64,000 bases of DNA, taken from positions 15,950,253 through 16,014,252 of the forward strand of contig JACBWW010000012.1 of assembly GCA_020086605.1 (NCBI GenBank), written 5' to 3'. The translations under genes were made by a program, and so were the position numbers. Below are positions 1 through 14,110 of this stretch, one piece after another (the stretch's first letter is position 1; every line of letters starts with the position of its first letter). The notes under the pieces are model-generated. The model was not told the DNA's origin and searched no databases. It saw only the letters and a list, made by a program, of their open reading frames with translations. The stretch is from Lanius collurio. Lineage: Eukaryota > Chordata > Aves > Passeriformes > Laniidae.

Positions 1-3000
1 AGAAATACCAATCATCTTCTGGCTGGAGGTAAGATAGCATACATGGCTAGAGGACAGATTTGACCATGCACTGAGCACATCCTGTACCTTAAATTCAGAC
101 ATTTTAAAAACACCAGGTCAGTCTCTTGAGGACAAGTAAAAAGTACTGCTACTTTTCAAAGCCAGGCAAGACAAGGCCATAGATGCAATTAAAAAAGCAT
201 CAGAAATAACAAGAAAGTGCCAATAAGTATCTTAATATAAGAAAGCCAACAAAATTGTATGTCTGCTACTCAGTGAAACTGATACCTTGCTTAGCAATGT
301 CACAAAGCTGAGATTGGAATGCCTTTGTTTGCATCATCATTTTATTAAACATCAATTAGCTCTCACACTTAGCAGTAGATGGTGAGATGTCAGTCTTGAT
401 TCAGGAAATAAAAGGATTAAAGAATACCTTGGTTAATCAGACCTTTTCAGTTTGGTCTGGCTTTGCTTGAAGAGCTGCTGGATGAGCTGCTGGCATTTAT
501 AAGGGCAGTCCTCTGGGATACACTGAGTTACCAGAAGACTGAAAATGGCAAACAATTAAAAGGAGGAGCCACAGACCTGTAAATTGAACAGCTTAGCTTC
601 AATTCCCTGAACTGTAACAGAATAAATAATCAAACTACTTGTTAATTCCTAAAAAAGAACCCAAGAAAATGAGTAACACACGGCATTAATTTGTCAGGAA
701 AAAGACCCATCAAACCAATCTAATTTCCTTCTATGACAAGATAATGGCCTTTGGGGAATGGAGAAAAACAGTAGCTGTCATATTGCTATATTAAGTAGTT
801 TTGACTTTGACTGCATGTGAAATTTTCTAAAACAAGGTGGAAATATTAGGATGCTCTAGAAATGTTTGGAAAGGCTATTAAAACATACCTGGCTCATCAT
901 AAGTAGAGACATGCATCCATTCAATGATATTCCATGGAAAAGTGTCCTAAGTGTGGCATTATTGAATATTTGTCTTAATGAACTGAAAGATGGCAAAAAA
1001 AGTTTGTTAAATAGCACTCAGCTGTGAGAAACTTAAAGTATATTGGAAAGCAGGACTTCAAAATTCCTCAGCAAATTGGAGAATAGGCAGAATTGCATGG
1101 GCTGCTTGTGAGCAATATGTTCTCTACCTCCGCAGAAATAATAAGGTACATCACTGTGAGTGAGGAAACACATGGCTACAGGGAAGATAATCTGTAGATC
1201 CAAAATGTACACATGACAACTGTTTCATCATACTGTTGGGAAGACTAAAATCGTTTTACAGCAGTGTATGAGGAGAGGTAGAGCTTATGAGATGCACAAA
1301 GTAAATCTTTCCACTCAAATTCAAAAAGGTGCTGGAGCACCCGTTCAGCCTGGTGTATTGTATTTCAAAACAGGAATGACCACCTGAAGCAAGCTCACAG
1401 GCAGAATAGTGAAGATTGATCACAGCTTTGGAAAACATGACTTAAGAGGAAAGACTGAACAAACTGGGCTTACTGTCTTAAAAAGACTGACAAAAATTTA
1501 CAAGCAGCAGCTACTTCAAAAGAGGAGGACACAGTCTGTTCTTCATGCTCAGAGGATTTAAGTGCTGAAACAGCACAAAAAAATCCCAAGGTTAGATGTA
1601 ATGGAAAGTAGAATGAAATTAAAGAGAAACAGAATAGGATGCCTGGGGAAGCTCTGGCATCTCCATCACTGAGAGGTCTTGAGGAATAGGTGAGAGAGAC
1701 ATCTGCTTTTAGAGCACAGAAAATGAACATGGTCTTAGGACCTTTCAAGTTCTGCAAAGGTCAGACAATAGGATCCTTTGCAAGGTATCCAGAAAAGAAC
1801 CAGTTCTGGATGACCCTTTGAAACAACCCAGTATTAGACATGCCTCTGTCCTTACTAGAGTGTGGAAGGAACAGGCACGACAGTTCTGCAAAGAGAAGTG
1901 CTTTTTTTAACACACAACTACACCAGGCACTGCTGGGTACTTTAGTGATGCCTACTGCTACAGTCAAAGCACGTTTTGTGTGTCAGAGATTGCCAGATTA
2001 GGTTTCATCTAAGAATTAGACACAGCCAGAGAGAAATTTCATTAGACATAGGCAACAGGTGAGTATTTGAATGAATAAAACACTCAGTTACCAGGGAGCT
2101 CACACCATCTGCTGGATTGCTGTTTCTGCATCCTGAGCAAGTCAGCACTGCCTGAGAGTGCAGAAGCCTGTGGTGATTTGAAGATTTGAAGATATCAGCA
2201 GTCCACTTCCAGCCCAAAAAGGCAGCCCTTTGGTCAAGTTCTTGTTGCAATTCTGTTCTTTCTAAATTATTTCTCAAGAAAGTTTAAAAGACAAATTTCC
2301 TTTTCAAGTCACAAGATCAGAGAAGGAAAGAAGAAAAGACACTTGACAGTAAGTGGACAGGAGTCTGAGTTCTGCCAGCAGGCTACTGAACGAGATAAGA
2401 AATCATGGAGCTAGGCAAAACTTCTGCTGATTTCCCTCTTGAGCAGATCTATGAATAAAGAGTTGCAGCAATTAGTCAGGTAGCTGCATTCTGCTCAAAA
2501 GCAAGACTTCACCAATAAATCTTATCAGCTGAGGTTTAAGAGAACAATCAGCATTCTCTCAATTTTCTGAGATGATGCCATTTGAGAAATCTGGAGTTGA
2601 AAGTTATTACACTATGGATGCACTTCACAGACAAGTGAAACTACAAAGCATCCTGCTCTGTAACTTGCTGATATTCCAAGGCTGCTCCTCAGCTGACAGA
2701 AAATGGCCTCATTCTGCCCATTGCAGGGGAGCTGTGTGAGTTTAAACTGCTGATGATGTGCATTTACAATTTCATTAGACTACTGAGGAATCTCCGCCAT
2801 AAGGGACCAATCGGTCAAGGCGCACACCTGCTGAAAATGCTAAGACATTGCAGTGGTTGATATTGTACTGAAAAGGATTAAATGAAACATTCATCCACGT
2901 ATGTAATTTGTGCCATGAGCAGCATTTTTAATGCTTTATCTAACATTCTCACAGAGTTTAGGTAACACCTCCAAAGTGGCTAAACCCTTGATGGGTAACC

Positions 3001-6000
3001 CCACTGAAAATATCTTCCTATAAATGAAATGCGCTGCATTTAGGAGATACCACTAAAATTTACCACCCAAATCATACCACTGTCATCAAAGTGCAGAAAA
3101 AAAATACACCACACCAAAAAAATAGGATATTGAAATGGAAAATGCTGCAGTGCAATCTAGCACTCTGCCAGCAGTGCTGGGGAGGGACAAGCATGGGGGT
3201 ATGAGAACATCACCACGTGAAGTGAGATGAAACCAGTGGACACGTCATGAAGGTTTTAACATCACTGCTGCTGATGCTGATTTTTTCACACCTAAGACTG
3301 GCAATGACCAAAGTTTCTTTCCCAAAGCATGCAGCAGAAAACCTTAAGCACATAACTTGTGAATAATTGCCACATGCAATAAATAAGGCAGTTTTGAGAG
3401 TGGCACTTGGTCTCTGAGCTGTGACATTTCTGATCAAAGAGCAGTGCTCTCTCAGTGAGAGGCTACCACTTTCCTGCCACGATCCATTGCTTTCCCAAGT
3501 GGGTCCCAGCTTTCAGTTACCTACTATGAAATGAGGATATAATTGGTATGGCAAGCTAGCTAATTTTAAGAAAAGATCTTAAAGCATCCATAAGATATCC
3601 TGTAATAAAATGCCATGAACTCAAAAACATAATCAAAACCACAATGGGTGTTTCCCAGCTACATCTGTGGCTCTCAAGAATTCTTTCCCCTAAATGCTAC
3701 TTCAACTCTTACTGCTTATTTTTTCACCCCCCTGGGCAGCTCGGATGTTTAGGAAGCCTATGCTATGTGGTGTGAGAAGCTGAGCTTTTAAATCAAGGAA
3801 AAGCCACTGCATGCACCACAAAGGCAGTCAGACCGTGGAGCTGACAGGGCAAGATCCTATGCTTCCAAGTCACAAAATTAATTCTGTTTATACCATTCTT
3901 TCTCTTACCATACTGAAGAAATAACTCCAAATGATTAGAAAACAAGAGTTTGGAAAAACTGTACATATGAAGGATACAGATAAAAAACTCAGAAAAAGTA
4001 GGTTTAAAAACTTACTAAAAATATAATTTCTTGAAATACTCCTCTTCTCTACAAAAATATAGGACCTCTGCATTTTAATGCATGTCTCTTAAACAGTTCC
4101 TCATTTCCTAAATCCATTTGAGGGCTATTTTAAGATTAATGTGATATTCTATTGCTATTTAATGACTGCCTGGAAATTGCACATGGGCGTCCAAAGCAAT
4201 AAAGCCATTTCTGAAGTCAGGAAAAAGTAAAAAAAAAAAATTAAAAAAATCAGATGAGATTTGGAGACTACTCATCAGAAGAAAGATAAAATTATATTAA
4301 GTTTGTTTTCTCCCTTAAAGTAATGTTTGCTGATGATGTGAGGTACATAATAAAAAGACATCCATTATCATACCACACATTCTTCAGATTCTTATTTTTG
4401 CATTCTTAAATTCCATGCTACAAAGTGTAGAAATAAGTGACATTTGCTTAAAAGAAAATATGTCTTCCTGAATCAAGTACAGAAAATACAACAGATGAGG
4501 GGGAAATATAACAATTTAAACCTGTTTGGAAATTAATTTTTCAGTTCTTGGTTCCAAAGATAATGCCTCAAGCCACAGAAGTCAGGAATCCTGTGTTTGC
4601 AGGGGTGGGATTTATCCTGAGATTAAAGATACTCAATTAATTATTTATGTGTGAGACAGATTTCTAACCATCCCCTCTGGAGAGGTCAGAGAGCCATCAC
4701 CTGGTGTGTCTCTCCCTTCAGATGACATGAATCTGTGTCTCCTTGCTTCCAGGTCTGGAGAAGGCAAGGGAGGAGCAGAGTTAAATAAAGTCAGAAAAAA
4801 CCCAAACAGCCAGCGGCTACACAGGAACCCCACAGCCATTCAACACTGGCTGCTGTCACAGCCTTGTCCCTTTCTGCAAGTGCCTCTTGATCAGCTTTGG
4901 AGGGCTTTGGTAAACTTCATCCAAGTTTTAAAGAGGAAGAGTCCAAGCCAAGTGACTTCCTACAAGTTTGGTGAAAATGAAAGACTTGAATTAGCTCTCT
5001 GAAGGTCCATAGTAGTAGGGACACAACTATTTAGTTTTCTTTTTGTTGGTATTTCCATTTGATATGATGCAAAATTAATATTTGTCCTCACACAGCAGGA
5101 AAAAATTAAGATGGGAGCACACCAGATAAAATGCTCAGCACTTTATGATGTGCAAATGTTATTGCATATTAAATTTGTTTATGTAGCACTGTCACACAGC
5201 TTAAATAGTCACACACAAACTTTGCATTAGGAAAGCATTATTAAAGTTACTAGATGAAACAGACCTCCACTTCTCAAGGTCGCCTGTTCAACCCTAACTT
5301 TGGCCCTTTGTCTACATCCTTCATAATACAGTTGTTAATTACATGTCCACATCCTCGTTTTTTAACCTAACCTTTGCATCATTCAGCACACAGAAGAGAT
5401 GATGTTCATTTAATGAGCAGCTGTCTTCTTCCTTTCTTCTTGTTATTCAGTGTGTGACCCTTTATCTTATTCACTGTAGATTATTCACACTGGACTCTCA
5501 AATTTTGTGGGGGTTTGTGAGCTGTGTGATATTTAAGTTCTCTATAATCATTGACAAGATTATCCACTAAAATCTAATAAATCTTGACTAAACATAAGCT
5601 TACTGTTTAGAACATGCCTATTAGTTTTGCTTATTAGTTTAAATGGGCAGATTTGTTCAGAGACAGCAATGGGCATTCCTTTCACTAAACTGCTGGTGGA
5701 AGGCATTGCCCCTACCCAAAAAAATGAATGCATCATTGAAGACAGGCAGGACAGGCAGGACAGCATACTGCATTATTGGTTCTCCCTAGCCAAAGGTTCG
5801 ATGAGAGCAGAGCTGTAGGTAAAGCCACTCTGTTCAGGCTGGTGCAGCTTACACCACGGTGTGTGGCTCAGGCCTGATCCTGAATGTCAGTTTGGGGATC
5901 CATCCAAAATTTCACATGAAATAATTCACCAGCAGGCTTATACCTATCCTGTAGCATGTCAACCCAAACAGAAACAGTTTGGCGAAATTGTAAGCAGCTG

Positions 6001-7759
6001 AGAATAAGTTTTTAGCACAGTAGCATGTTTATAGTCCTAGTGTTGATTTTGTTAATAGAGGAGTGTGCTGTTAGCATCCTTGATGGGCTGATTACAGTAT
6101 AAAGCACTGTGCTGAACTGAACTGTGACGCCTTCTTGGCACAGAAGCACTGACATCTAACCCAAGTGGTGTTCATCTTGTCAAAGTGGAAATTGAATAGC
6201 TGCCACTGAGGACAGCAAAGGCAAAGGGAAGTGCAGGCCACAGGAAAGCACAATGCTCTGACAGCTGAAAATGAAAAGGCAAAGCTAAAGTCAAATCTTG
6301 CTTCACTGGAACATGAGAGAAGTAGGAGCTGAAATTTGCTCATCCTTTGCCTCACTAAGGTGTAGTCTGTAAAGAAGAAGTCAGTCCTTGGAATCTGAAA
6401 TAGCAATGGTGGCTTCAAAAATCATGAGTTGCTGATTTTGTTTTTGTTTTAAAATAGGTACATTGTTCAACAGTTCTAAATTTACGGAATTTTGTGATCT
6501 TATGGACAGATTCTCTCCTACTTTCTCCACACAAAGTGAAGAAGGGAAAAAAAATTAAAAGCAGACAGTCATTGTGTCAGGAAATTAATGCTAGGCATTA
6601 AGAAAAGGAATGTATTTTATGTAATCTTTTCCCTCAGGGACTCAAAATATCCTTTTTCCTGGTAGTTGCCCTCTGTTATTAAGTTGGCCTTTGCCTTTCC
6701 ATAGTGTTAGATATGACTGTGATAAGGTTGAAGAAATCTACTGAAAGACGATCTAGTAGCCCATTTCTCCTGACCTCTGTCCCATTTTAATTTTTTTCAT
6801 AAAACTCTGAGCTACACATGTTTATTACAATGCAACTTAGAATAGAGGCACGGGCACTGAGGTTCAGCCATTGCACTTCTGAAACTTAAGTGGATGCATT
6901 AATCTAGAAACACAGATGTCTCTGAATGTGAACCATTAAAACTCTGCCCATAGCAGGAATCTCCTGCAGCAAGAAGCATAATCTGGTAGAATTTTGTTTC
7001 ATTTTAATTTAGATTCCAGTAGTTACAGCATTGTACAATGAATTGACTGTTTTCCAGAGAGTACATCCTGGGAGACTATTCAAGAAGGATCAGTGAACTT
7101 ATATTTCCATGTCAGTAGGAGGAAGACAAGTGAGAAATCTGAGAGTGTTGCTGGGGTGATAAAAGGATATTTAACAGCAACCAAGTATAAAACCCAAATT
7201 AAGGATTTGAAAGTCAAATAGGAGTGAATTTGACAAATACCAGTATAGCAATGTAAATGTAAATTATCCATTACTCTCATTTCCTAGGGGACTGAGAGTT
7301 TATCAGATTTATGCATCCTCTTGGTTAGACACTGTGCCAAACAGCAGTTAGGATTTCTAAACAGCCAGAGCTACACAAGGCATGACTAATGGCAACAGGG
7401 CACTGGACCAGAAGCCCAGAAGTTTGCCACCTACACTACTGCAGCCTGCTTGGTGAAATCAAGCTTCAAACTGGGAAACCAGAGCAGCACTCCCCTCTTG
7501 TAAAACAAAAACAGCTGATTGTACACCATACAGATTATACATCTTTAACAAACTGTGCCTTCTCAAGCTCTTTCAGAACAAAAGAGGCAGCTGTAATGCT
7601 CTGGATTTGCACTGAAGCTGTCAACTGCTCCACTCTCACCCTCCCCGTCTCTCCTCCCAGTCTGTGAGCAGTGGCTGTGGTATTCCAAAGTTTTAAAATA
7701 ACACATGTGTTAAAGAAAAGTTTGTGTGTCTGGGGAAACACAAATAGGTCCATATCTTT
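1..7759. other. CPNE4 intron, unique sequence
   Basis: AT-rich DNA with no exon, RNA gene or intact mobile element that I can support. Open frames here are short (up to 108 codons at 6092..6418 on the minus strand) and resemble no known protein. The only local repeat noted is a 9-bp tandem at 5741..5763. By position it lies in the intron downstream of the CPNE4 start-codon exon. Confidence 0.6.
5741..5763. repeat. Short tandem repeat, 9-bp unit
   Basis: The unit gacaggcag is present about 2.6 times without mismatch. It is a small, probably polymorphic tandem repeat. Confidence 0.8.
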
Positions 7760-8060
7760 CCTGAGAACTCCAGAGATGGACACAGTATTCCAGGTGGGGT
7801 CTCACCAGAGAAATGAAGAGGAGGAGAATCACCTCCCTCATCCTGATGGCCACGTTTCTTGTTGTGCAGTCCATAATATTGTTGGCCTTGTTGAACCTCA
7901 TCTTGAGCACACACTGCTGGCTCCTGTCCAGCCTCTCATCCCCAAGCACCTCAATCCTTCTGGGCAGGGCTGCTCTCAGCCACCTCAACCAGCCTGTGTT
8001 GATACCAACCCACGTGCAAGGACTAGTGCTTGGTCTTGTTGAACCTCACAAACCCCCATC
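7760..8060 (-). mobile_element. CR1 LINE fragment, end of reverse-transcriptase region
   Basis: On the minus strand one frame reads SLVRPHLEYCVHLWSSQ, preceded by a DRSQQCVLK..NKAN stretch. This is the known order at the C-terminal side of the CR1 ORF2 reverse-transcriptase region. The frame stays open for 92 codons (7710..7988), but the copy is a truncated fragment without the catalytic core and cannot be active. It explains the overlapping open frames on both strands here. Edges are approximate. Confidence 0.85.
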
Positions 8061-11000
8061 CACTATTTTTATATTTTCCCTCAGACTAATTTAAATGGGA
8101 ATTCATTTGCAAAAAAGTCCCTGACATTATATCAGGCTGCAGAATCATCTAAATTCCAGTTGATAGGTAGGAAACCACAGCAGCATACATACAGTAAAAC
8201 AAAAGGGCAGGAAGACCAAGTTTGCTACCATCAGCTGCTCCAATTAACAGCTTAACTGACTATACTCCTTGATTTTACTTTCCTCACAATTCCAAACACC
8301 AGGCTGCTTTGGTCCTTCCATCTGTACACTTCCTAGCTCCCAGCTCGGTAGAGGCTTCAGTAGAGTGGGTGCCACTAGGTGAACACTACAATAATTTTAC
8401 CTGTTGTTCAGCTTAGCTCCAGACAGGGCTGATGTGCCAAAGCCTACACCCTTCACAGTGCCCGATGATTATTTTTCCATAGGGAACACCTGAGCAGCAA
8501 GAAGAGAGGCTGTTACCTGACACAGGTGACATTTCATAGCCTTCTGGTCACATTAGTTGGTCTTGACCCTCCCTAGCCTCAGGACCTGCAACCATCCTGC
8601 ATCACTGTTCAGAGACACAAGACCCCTGAGCAACAGAAGAGCCTGACCACTGCTGCATGTCCATCTGTCCTGCAAGGGGCACTTCAGCAACTCTGAACTC
8701 TGTCACACTTACAGGTGAGTAAAAACCTTCCCAAAATGACAATGGCAGAGCAGTAGGAGAACACCCTCCTCCTAAGCCAAGTGCAAATCTGCATTAAAAT
8801 TTTTCCAGAACAAAATCTACCAACTTCAGATCCTGCCCTTTAACTGACTGGACTTCTTGCAAAGCATCCAGTCCCTCTCTGCTCAGCTGGCACCAGGAAT
8901 CAGAAATTAATGTTTGATTACTTTTCCTCTGCTGCTGAGGGAGGGAGGTAGCCACAGAACTAGAGCTTTTGTATCTATCCAGAACACATTCTTATCTATT
9001 CAAAAGGAAGATTAGGAAACTCGAGTGGTGCAAAGCCTTAAAATGTAGAAAATACAGAAAGCCAGCAAAATTGATAAAGACACAATTACCTTGCACTTGT
9101 AACATTACTCCCTCACGTTCACACCAATTTTAATTCCACTTTTTTTTTTTAAGATAAAATTCTACTAAGTATTCATTCATGCACGCCATATTTTTTAGAA
9201 AAACTGATGAAAAATATTTGAGAGACAAGTAGTATTTCATTGCTCAGAAATCCATTCCATAATTCAGAAAAGAAAGTTTTACTCTTTTCCATACTTATTT
9301 AACAGCCCTCAGGAGACCAGTTCCTTGTTATGTATTTGGAGAGCAGCATTTCTTTGCTGCCTGTTTTGCTCAGTCTTTTTTGAGAAGGTAAAACAGAGTG
9401 AGGGGAGGAAAACCACCACTAATTATTTCCATTTCAGTTTGTTTAGTGATTCCCAGCTGGGAATTACATATAAAACACACTCCTCTAGAGGATGCATATC
9501 TTTACAGAAGCAGCATGGAAATGAAAATATCTGGAGCAATGAGCATCTTGGTTTTCCCAATAAGTTAAGTCATAAAATGGTTCGTGTCATTGCAGAGAGC
9601 TTTATGGGCATCATAAGAGACTTGTTTTTGACAAGAATTGTCCTTCATCATTAAGGCATATTTATGGGAATATTATTGACTCATTATTTATGCCTGGTTC
9701 TCCTTCTGCTTGTAAGCAGCTGGTTTAAGGAGTGAGAAGAAAGAAACAACACTACCTCCAAAGATTCCCCCACCCCTGCAAAATATTTTATTAGGGTTAT
9801 AATGAAATTCACACAAGACAGATGGATTTTGAAAAAAAAATCACTTATATGGGCAGAAGACCTCAAGAAAATAAACTTCCCCCTCTAATATTCACTGAGG
9901 CTAAATGTGGTTGAACTGCCTCCAAAAATCAGTGGGATTTTTTCACCTCCCTGGGATTCAGCCTAGGACCCAGAGGTAGCATATATGGATCAAGGACCCA
10001 TAAAAGCAGGTGTTTGGGAGCACACATTGAATTGTCTTTCTCCCTCCTCTTCACAATGAATAAAGAGCAGACACAACTACAGGGAACATGCCTTAGGATA
10101 CTGCACCTGACACCTGACATACACCTGAGGTAAAATGAAGGCCTGTTCCAGTCAGGACTGCAATGCCAACGAAACTCCTCCATTAAGTCTTCATTTTGTG
10201 GCAGAATGGTGCACTGAAGCACATGCCTTGAACTACTACCTTCAAGTAAAAAACTCTTATTCAGATATACTACTATCCATATCACAACAAACTTGAGGCA
10301 TTGCTGTTCATTTCAGTGGCTCAATGACATTTTTGAATTCAGCAACTTGCCTGAAATACTCATGTATAAGATAGGGTTTAAGAAATGAAAAAGGAAATTT
10401 TACAGTAGTTATACCTGCGTATGTGTTTAAAGACAAAGTTAAAAATTAGATAATGAATCCACAGACTCTAGAAGAATCTGGATCCAAATTTACATTCAAA
10501 CTTTTAGGGTTTGTCTTACTGTACAATCCATTTCTCACCCAGGTCAGAAGCAGCTCCTGAAATGCTGGGGCCTGTTTGATGGGCTCATGGAACAGTTTCT
10601 CTGGTTATTAGAAACCAATCTTCAAAGTGTGAGTCTGCTTACAAAGCCCCAAAACAGAGAGAGACATCAGTGTTAAGCTACAGGCAGGCTATTCCAGAGC
10701 ATATAACAAAGGAGGGCAGATCCAGGCAGCCAGCACAGCAGCACATGGTTTGGCACTCTTGCAAGCACTGGCTGTCTCTACAAAAAATCAGATGTAGTTT
10801 AAGCTTTTCCACGAAGAAACCTCATCTGTCCTGTGTATTGCTCTGTGCCACCCCTCAGAACCTCTCTACCATTTTTGTCTCTTTCTCTTCTCCTTTATGA
10901 TAAGACACACGCCCCTGTAGTGTTGTGGGGCTGGATTTGATATCCATGAAGTCTTTCACTGATTGTGAAGCTTTCCAAAATGACATCTCATGGTATCTTT

Positions 11001-12193
11001 TCCACTTTCTATTTACATTCACTTTGATTTTTATATGCAGAAGGATATGCACATGTACAGAATCCATACTGAAAGTCTTGAAAGCAACTCAACATTTGGA
11101 CTTCTTGTGGCAGATGCTTTCTTCATAGCCATGTGTTTATTTAGGTCTAACTTTTCAGGACGGGAGTCATCTGCTCCTTCAGGCTGAAGCAGGCTACCCT
11201 TACCTGGCTATTGGCAGTCATGACTCTACCCACAGCATCAAAATGAACCTGTTTCACATGATCAGCTCCTGAGTGACTGGAATAAACACCAGTGATTATA
11301 AAAAATATTCTGAAAGCATCCTCTAGTTTTGTGCCCCCACCATTGCAAGGGCAAACAGCTATGGATATCTGGTTACCACAGCATATTAATATTAGTTTGC
11401 ACCCTCAGCTTACATAATTTACAGGTCAGAGAGACATAAATCCATCCTAAAATACTTTGTGTTTCTAATTGTGGGCATGAAAAAAACATCACCTGAAACA
11501 TATCTTCTTGCTCATACTGTATATTAGATGTATTCACCCAAACTACCTTCACCTTGCAAAGAAACAAGGGCAAATATAAACTTCAGTATAAAGCTAAACC
11601 GCTGCAGGACACTTATTCTAGCAAGAGGACTTCATCTGAGAAATCTTACCTTTAAGGCTAGTAAAAGACTATTATTTGTAAGACACTAGTTGGAATGAAG
11701 CCACAAGATTTGCTATTAAAATATGCAAAACCAGAGTGGAATAGTGCTGTGAGTGTAAATTATGCATGTTTCTTATTAAATCAAATCCCTTTACCTCCTC
11801 CCCTCCTCCACTTATTACACAACTTGTCATCTCTTATTTACATGCCATATGATACACAACCCAAATAGAGAGGGCAAACATCCACAATATGTGCAGCAAA
11901 GGGAGATATTTGCATTTAAGACATGAATATGCATTAGGAGGCAAAACATTCAGGACACATATTTTAAAAGTGAGACTGTTTATTTTGACAAGCTTATTGC
12001 TAGAAATGCCACTATGTGCTCCCCCATGCCTCCCAGCATGGAGTTTGTTCTCCGACTGAATACGCAACACCCATCCCTAGAAAGAGATCCTGCTAAGCCA
12101 GTTTCAAAGCCATGGACTGAGAAGGAAGTCCCAGCACTGGCAAGTGGAAGCAGGAAATTCTTGGGGAACAGAGGGAGAATCCAATTCACAGCA

Positions 12194-12231
12194 TTCTCTC
12201 TTTTCTCTTTTTTTTTCCCTTCCTTCTTCTT
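12194..12231 (+). repeat. Polypyrimidine tract, 38 nt
   Basis: Uninterrupted C/T run dominated by T, with ctctc and cccttcc segments. In CPNE4 sense orientation it is polypurine, so it is not a splice-site tract for that gene. Confidence 0.85.
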
Positions 12232-12374
12232 AATGTAATTTCTCTGCAAATCAGAGAATTTCTCAGTTAGTAAAATGCACCACTTATGAAATTAGCATTG
12301 AAAAAGGCTGGGATTTGCTTCTGAAATCAAACTAGGAAGCCAGTCCTCTAGGGAAAAAAGATAACCCCCTTCTG

Positions 12375-12413
12375 CCTTCCTTTTTTTTCTTTTTTCCTTT
12401 TTCTTTTCCCTCT
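12375..12413 (+). repeat. Polypyrimidine tract, 39 nt
   Basis: Second uninterrupted C/T run, about 143 bp after the first and on the same strand, again T-rich with short C blocks. Confidence 0.85.
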
Positions 12414-13440
12414 GTTTTTGTCTCTGGATTTCTACCCAAGCAAAAGGGTAAGGCCTAAAACGTTAAGATTATTACTTGTAATTTAGGTAAGTTTTATGCA
12501 GTCCCTTTTATTCCATAAATACTTGTATAACCTTGGGCATTCACTTAGATCACCTGTTTTAAGATTCTACATCTACATAAAGAGCACAACAGTGCTGCTC
12601 AGCCTCACAGAAGTGGTACAAGTATAAATCAACCCATAAAAAATGTTATATGAAGAGATACATAAGCTAGACAGATAAACAGAAAGAGAAGCCTTCTGGC
12701 TCAAGGCACTAAACCCTGGAATCCAGGCTCTGCCACACACCAGCCTTAATTCTCAATTGTATTTAATTCTCAGTTCCTCATCCACTGTTACAAAGGAGTG
12801 ATGCTTACCCCACTCTCTAAAAAACCTAAAGGAATCAGACAGTTCAGAACTAGCTGGCCAAAGCTCAGACAGGAGGTGGCATGTCTGGTTTTCATAAAAG
12901 GGAAATGCCAATTTTCTCATTATAATTTTCAAACATTTATATAAAATCATAAAAACAGTCAAACACACTCTTCACTCCTAGCCAAAATGTTATAACATAT
13001 GGCTGCTTGTGTTTTGCCTTCAAATATTTTAAGATAGCAGCTTCCTCACAAGTCTCTGTCTCCCCCTGTTCAGAGATTTTGCTAACGCTTTATGAAATGC
13101 ATGAAAAAACAAATATTCTGTCTTCTACTCCTCTATTTTCTTTTTCTTTTACTTTGAGTTGATATAAACTTAGAGCTTCCTCTCTTTTCTGCACATCTAT
13201 ATGGATATTTTTGCAGCTTTGTCCAGAGTTTCTGAGCAGCTGTCTAGAAGCAACAGTTAACAAAGTCAAATATGCAAGGTTCTGAGTGATGAGACTTGCA
13301 AAATTCACCAGAATGAAGGAACTGAGGCACTTACTCTGTACTACTGCACAGTCTGGGCTGTGCAGTGTGCAGCAGTTTTTAATGTGACAACCTTACAGAA
13401 GTTGTCAGATGTACTAGAATTTCATAATTTAGCTGCTTTG

Positions 13441-13494
13441 TGGGTTTTTTTTTGGTTTTGGGTTGTTTTGTTGTTGTTGGTTTGGTTTGGTTTT
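13441..13494 (+). repeat. T/G-rich low-complexity tract
   Basis: Run built from ttg, ttttg and tttgg blocks with almost no A or C. Its reverse complement resembles the A/C-rich tracts at 15.5, 31.65, 56.4 and 62.8 kb. Confidence 0.8.
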
Positions 13495-13811
13495 CATGTT
13501 TTAGTCTTTTTAACCACACACAACATCACAAATATCCATGGTGTTTTATGGAAATAAATTGACAGTATTGTATAAGGTTTGCAATATGAGGAGTTTGGTT
13601 AGTTGATTTTGTTTATTTTATGCAAGGATAAAAAAGGTGAGATGTAGAGAAAGTCTGGGACAGAAAAGACATGGCTTGTATAGGAATGTAACTGATGGTT
13701 ATTTGACACATAACCAACATTGTATTCACAGACTTTTAAATTATAAATTCTGACAGACTTATTGCCTAATCAGAATCCAAAAGAATATACAGAAGTTCAG
13801 ATAAATTTATA

Positions 13812-14110
13812 TAACCATAGAACTGTTTTGGTTAGAAAAGACCTTTAAGATCACCAAATCTGACCATTAACCCTGCACTGCCAAGTCCACCACTTAACCA
13901 TGTCCATAAACATGACATCTAAAGGTCTCTTAAATGCCTCCAGGGACTCTACCACTTCCCTGGCCATCCTGTTCCAATGCTCAATAAGCAGTTTGATGAA
14001 GAAAATTTTAATAATATCTCATCTAAACCTCCCCAGGTGCAGCTTGAGGCCATTTTCTCTTGTTCATGCAATTGCTGCTTGGGAGAAAAGCACTAATCTG
14101 AACTACTTAA
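13812..14110 (-). mobile_element. CR1 LINE 3'-end fragment
   Basis: The plus strand runs through the reverse complement of a CR1 3' end: accatagaactgttttggtt, then the characteristic acctttaagatcaccaaatc block. It continues with the 'cctggcc..cctgttccaatgct' and 'ctaaacctcccc' segments in the usual order. The (ATTCTATG)n end lies at the left edge, so the element is on the minus strand and 5'-truncated. The right edge is approximate. Confidence 0.85.

Larger units (their letters stand above)
8061..13811. other. CPNE4 intron, unique sequence with two polypyrimidine tracts
   Basis: No exon or mobile element recognised. Base composition is slightly richer in G and C at about 8.3-8.7 kb. Two uninterrupted pyrimidine runs occur near 12.2 and 12.4 kb and a T/G-rich run near 13.45 kb; these are listed separately. 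Frames such as 10670..10900 and 9929..10285 are short and show no familiar motif. Confidence 0.55.

Noticed and set aside
7671..8094. Overlapping plus-strand frames of 123 and 93 codons
   Set aside because: They are antisense shadows of a minus-strand CR1 reverse-transcriptase fragment.
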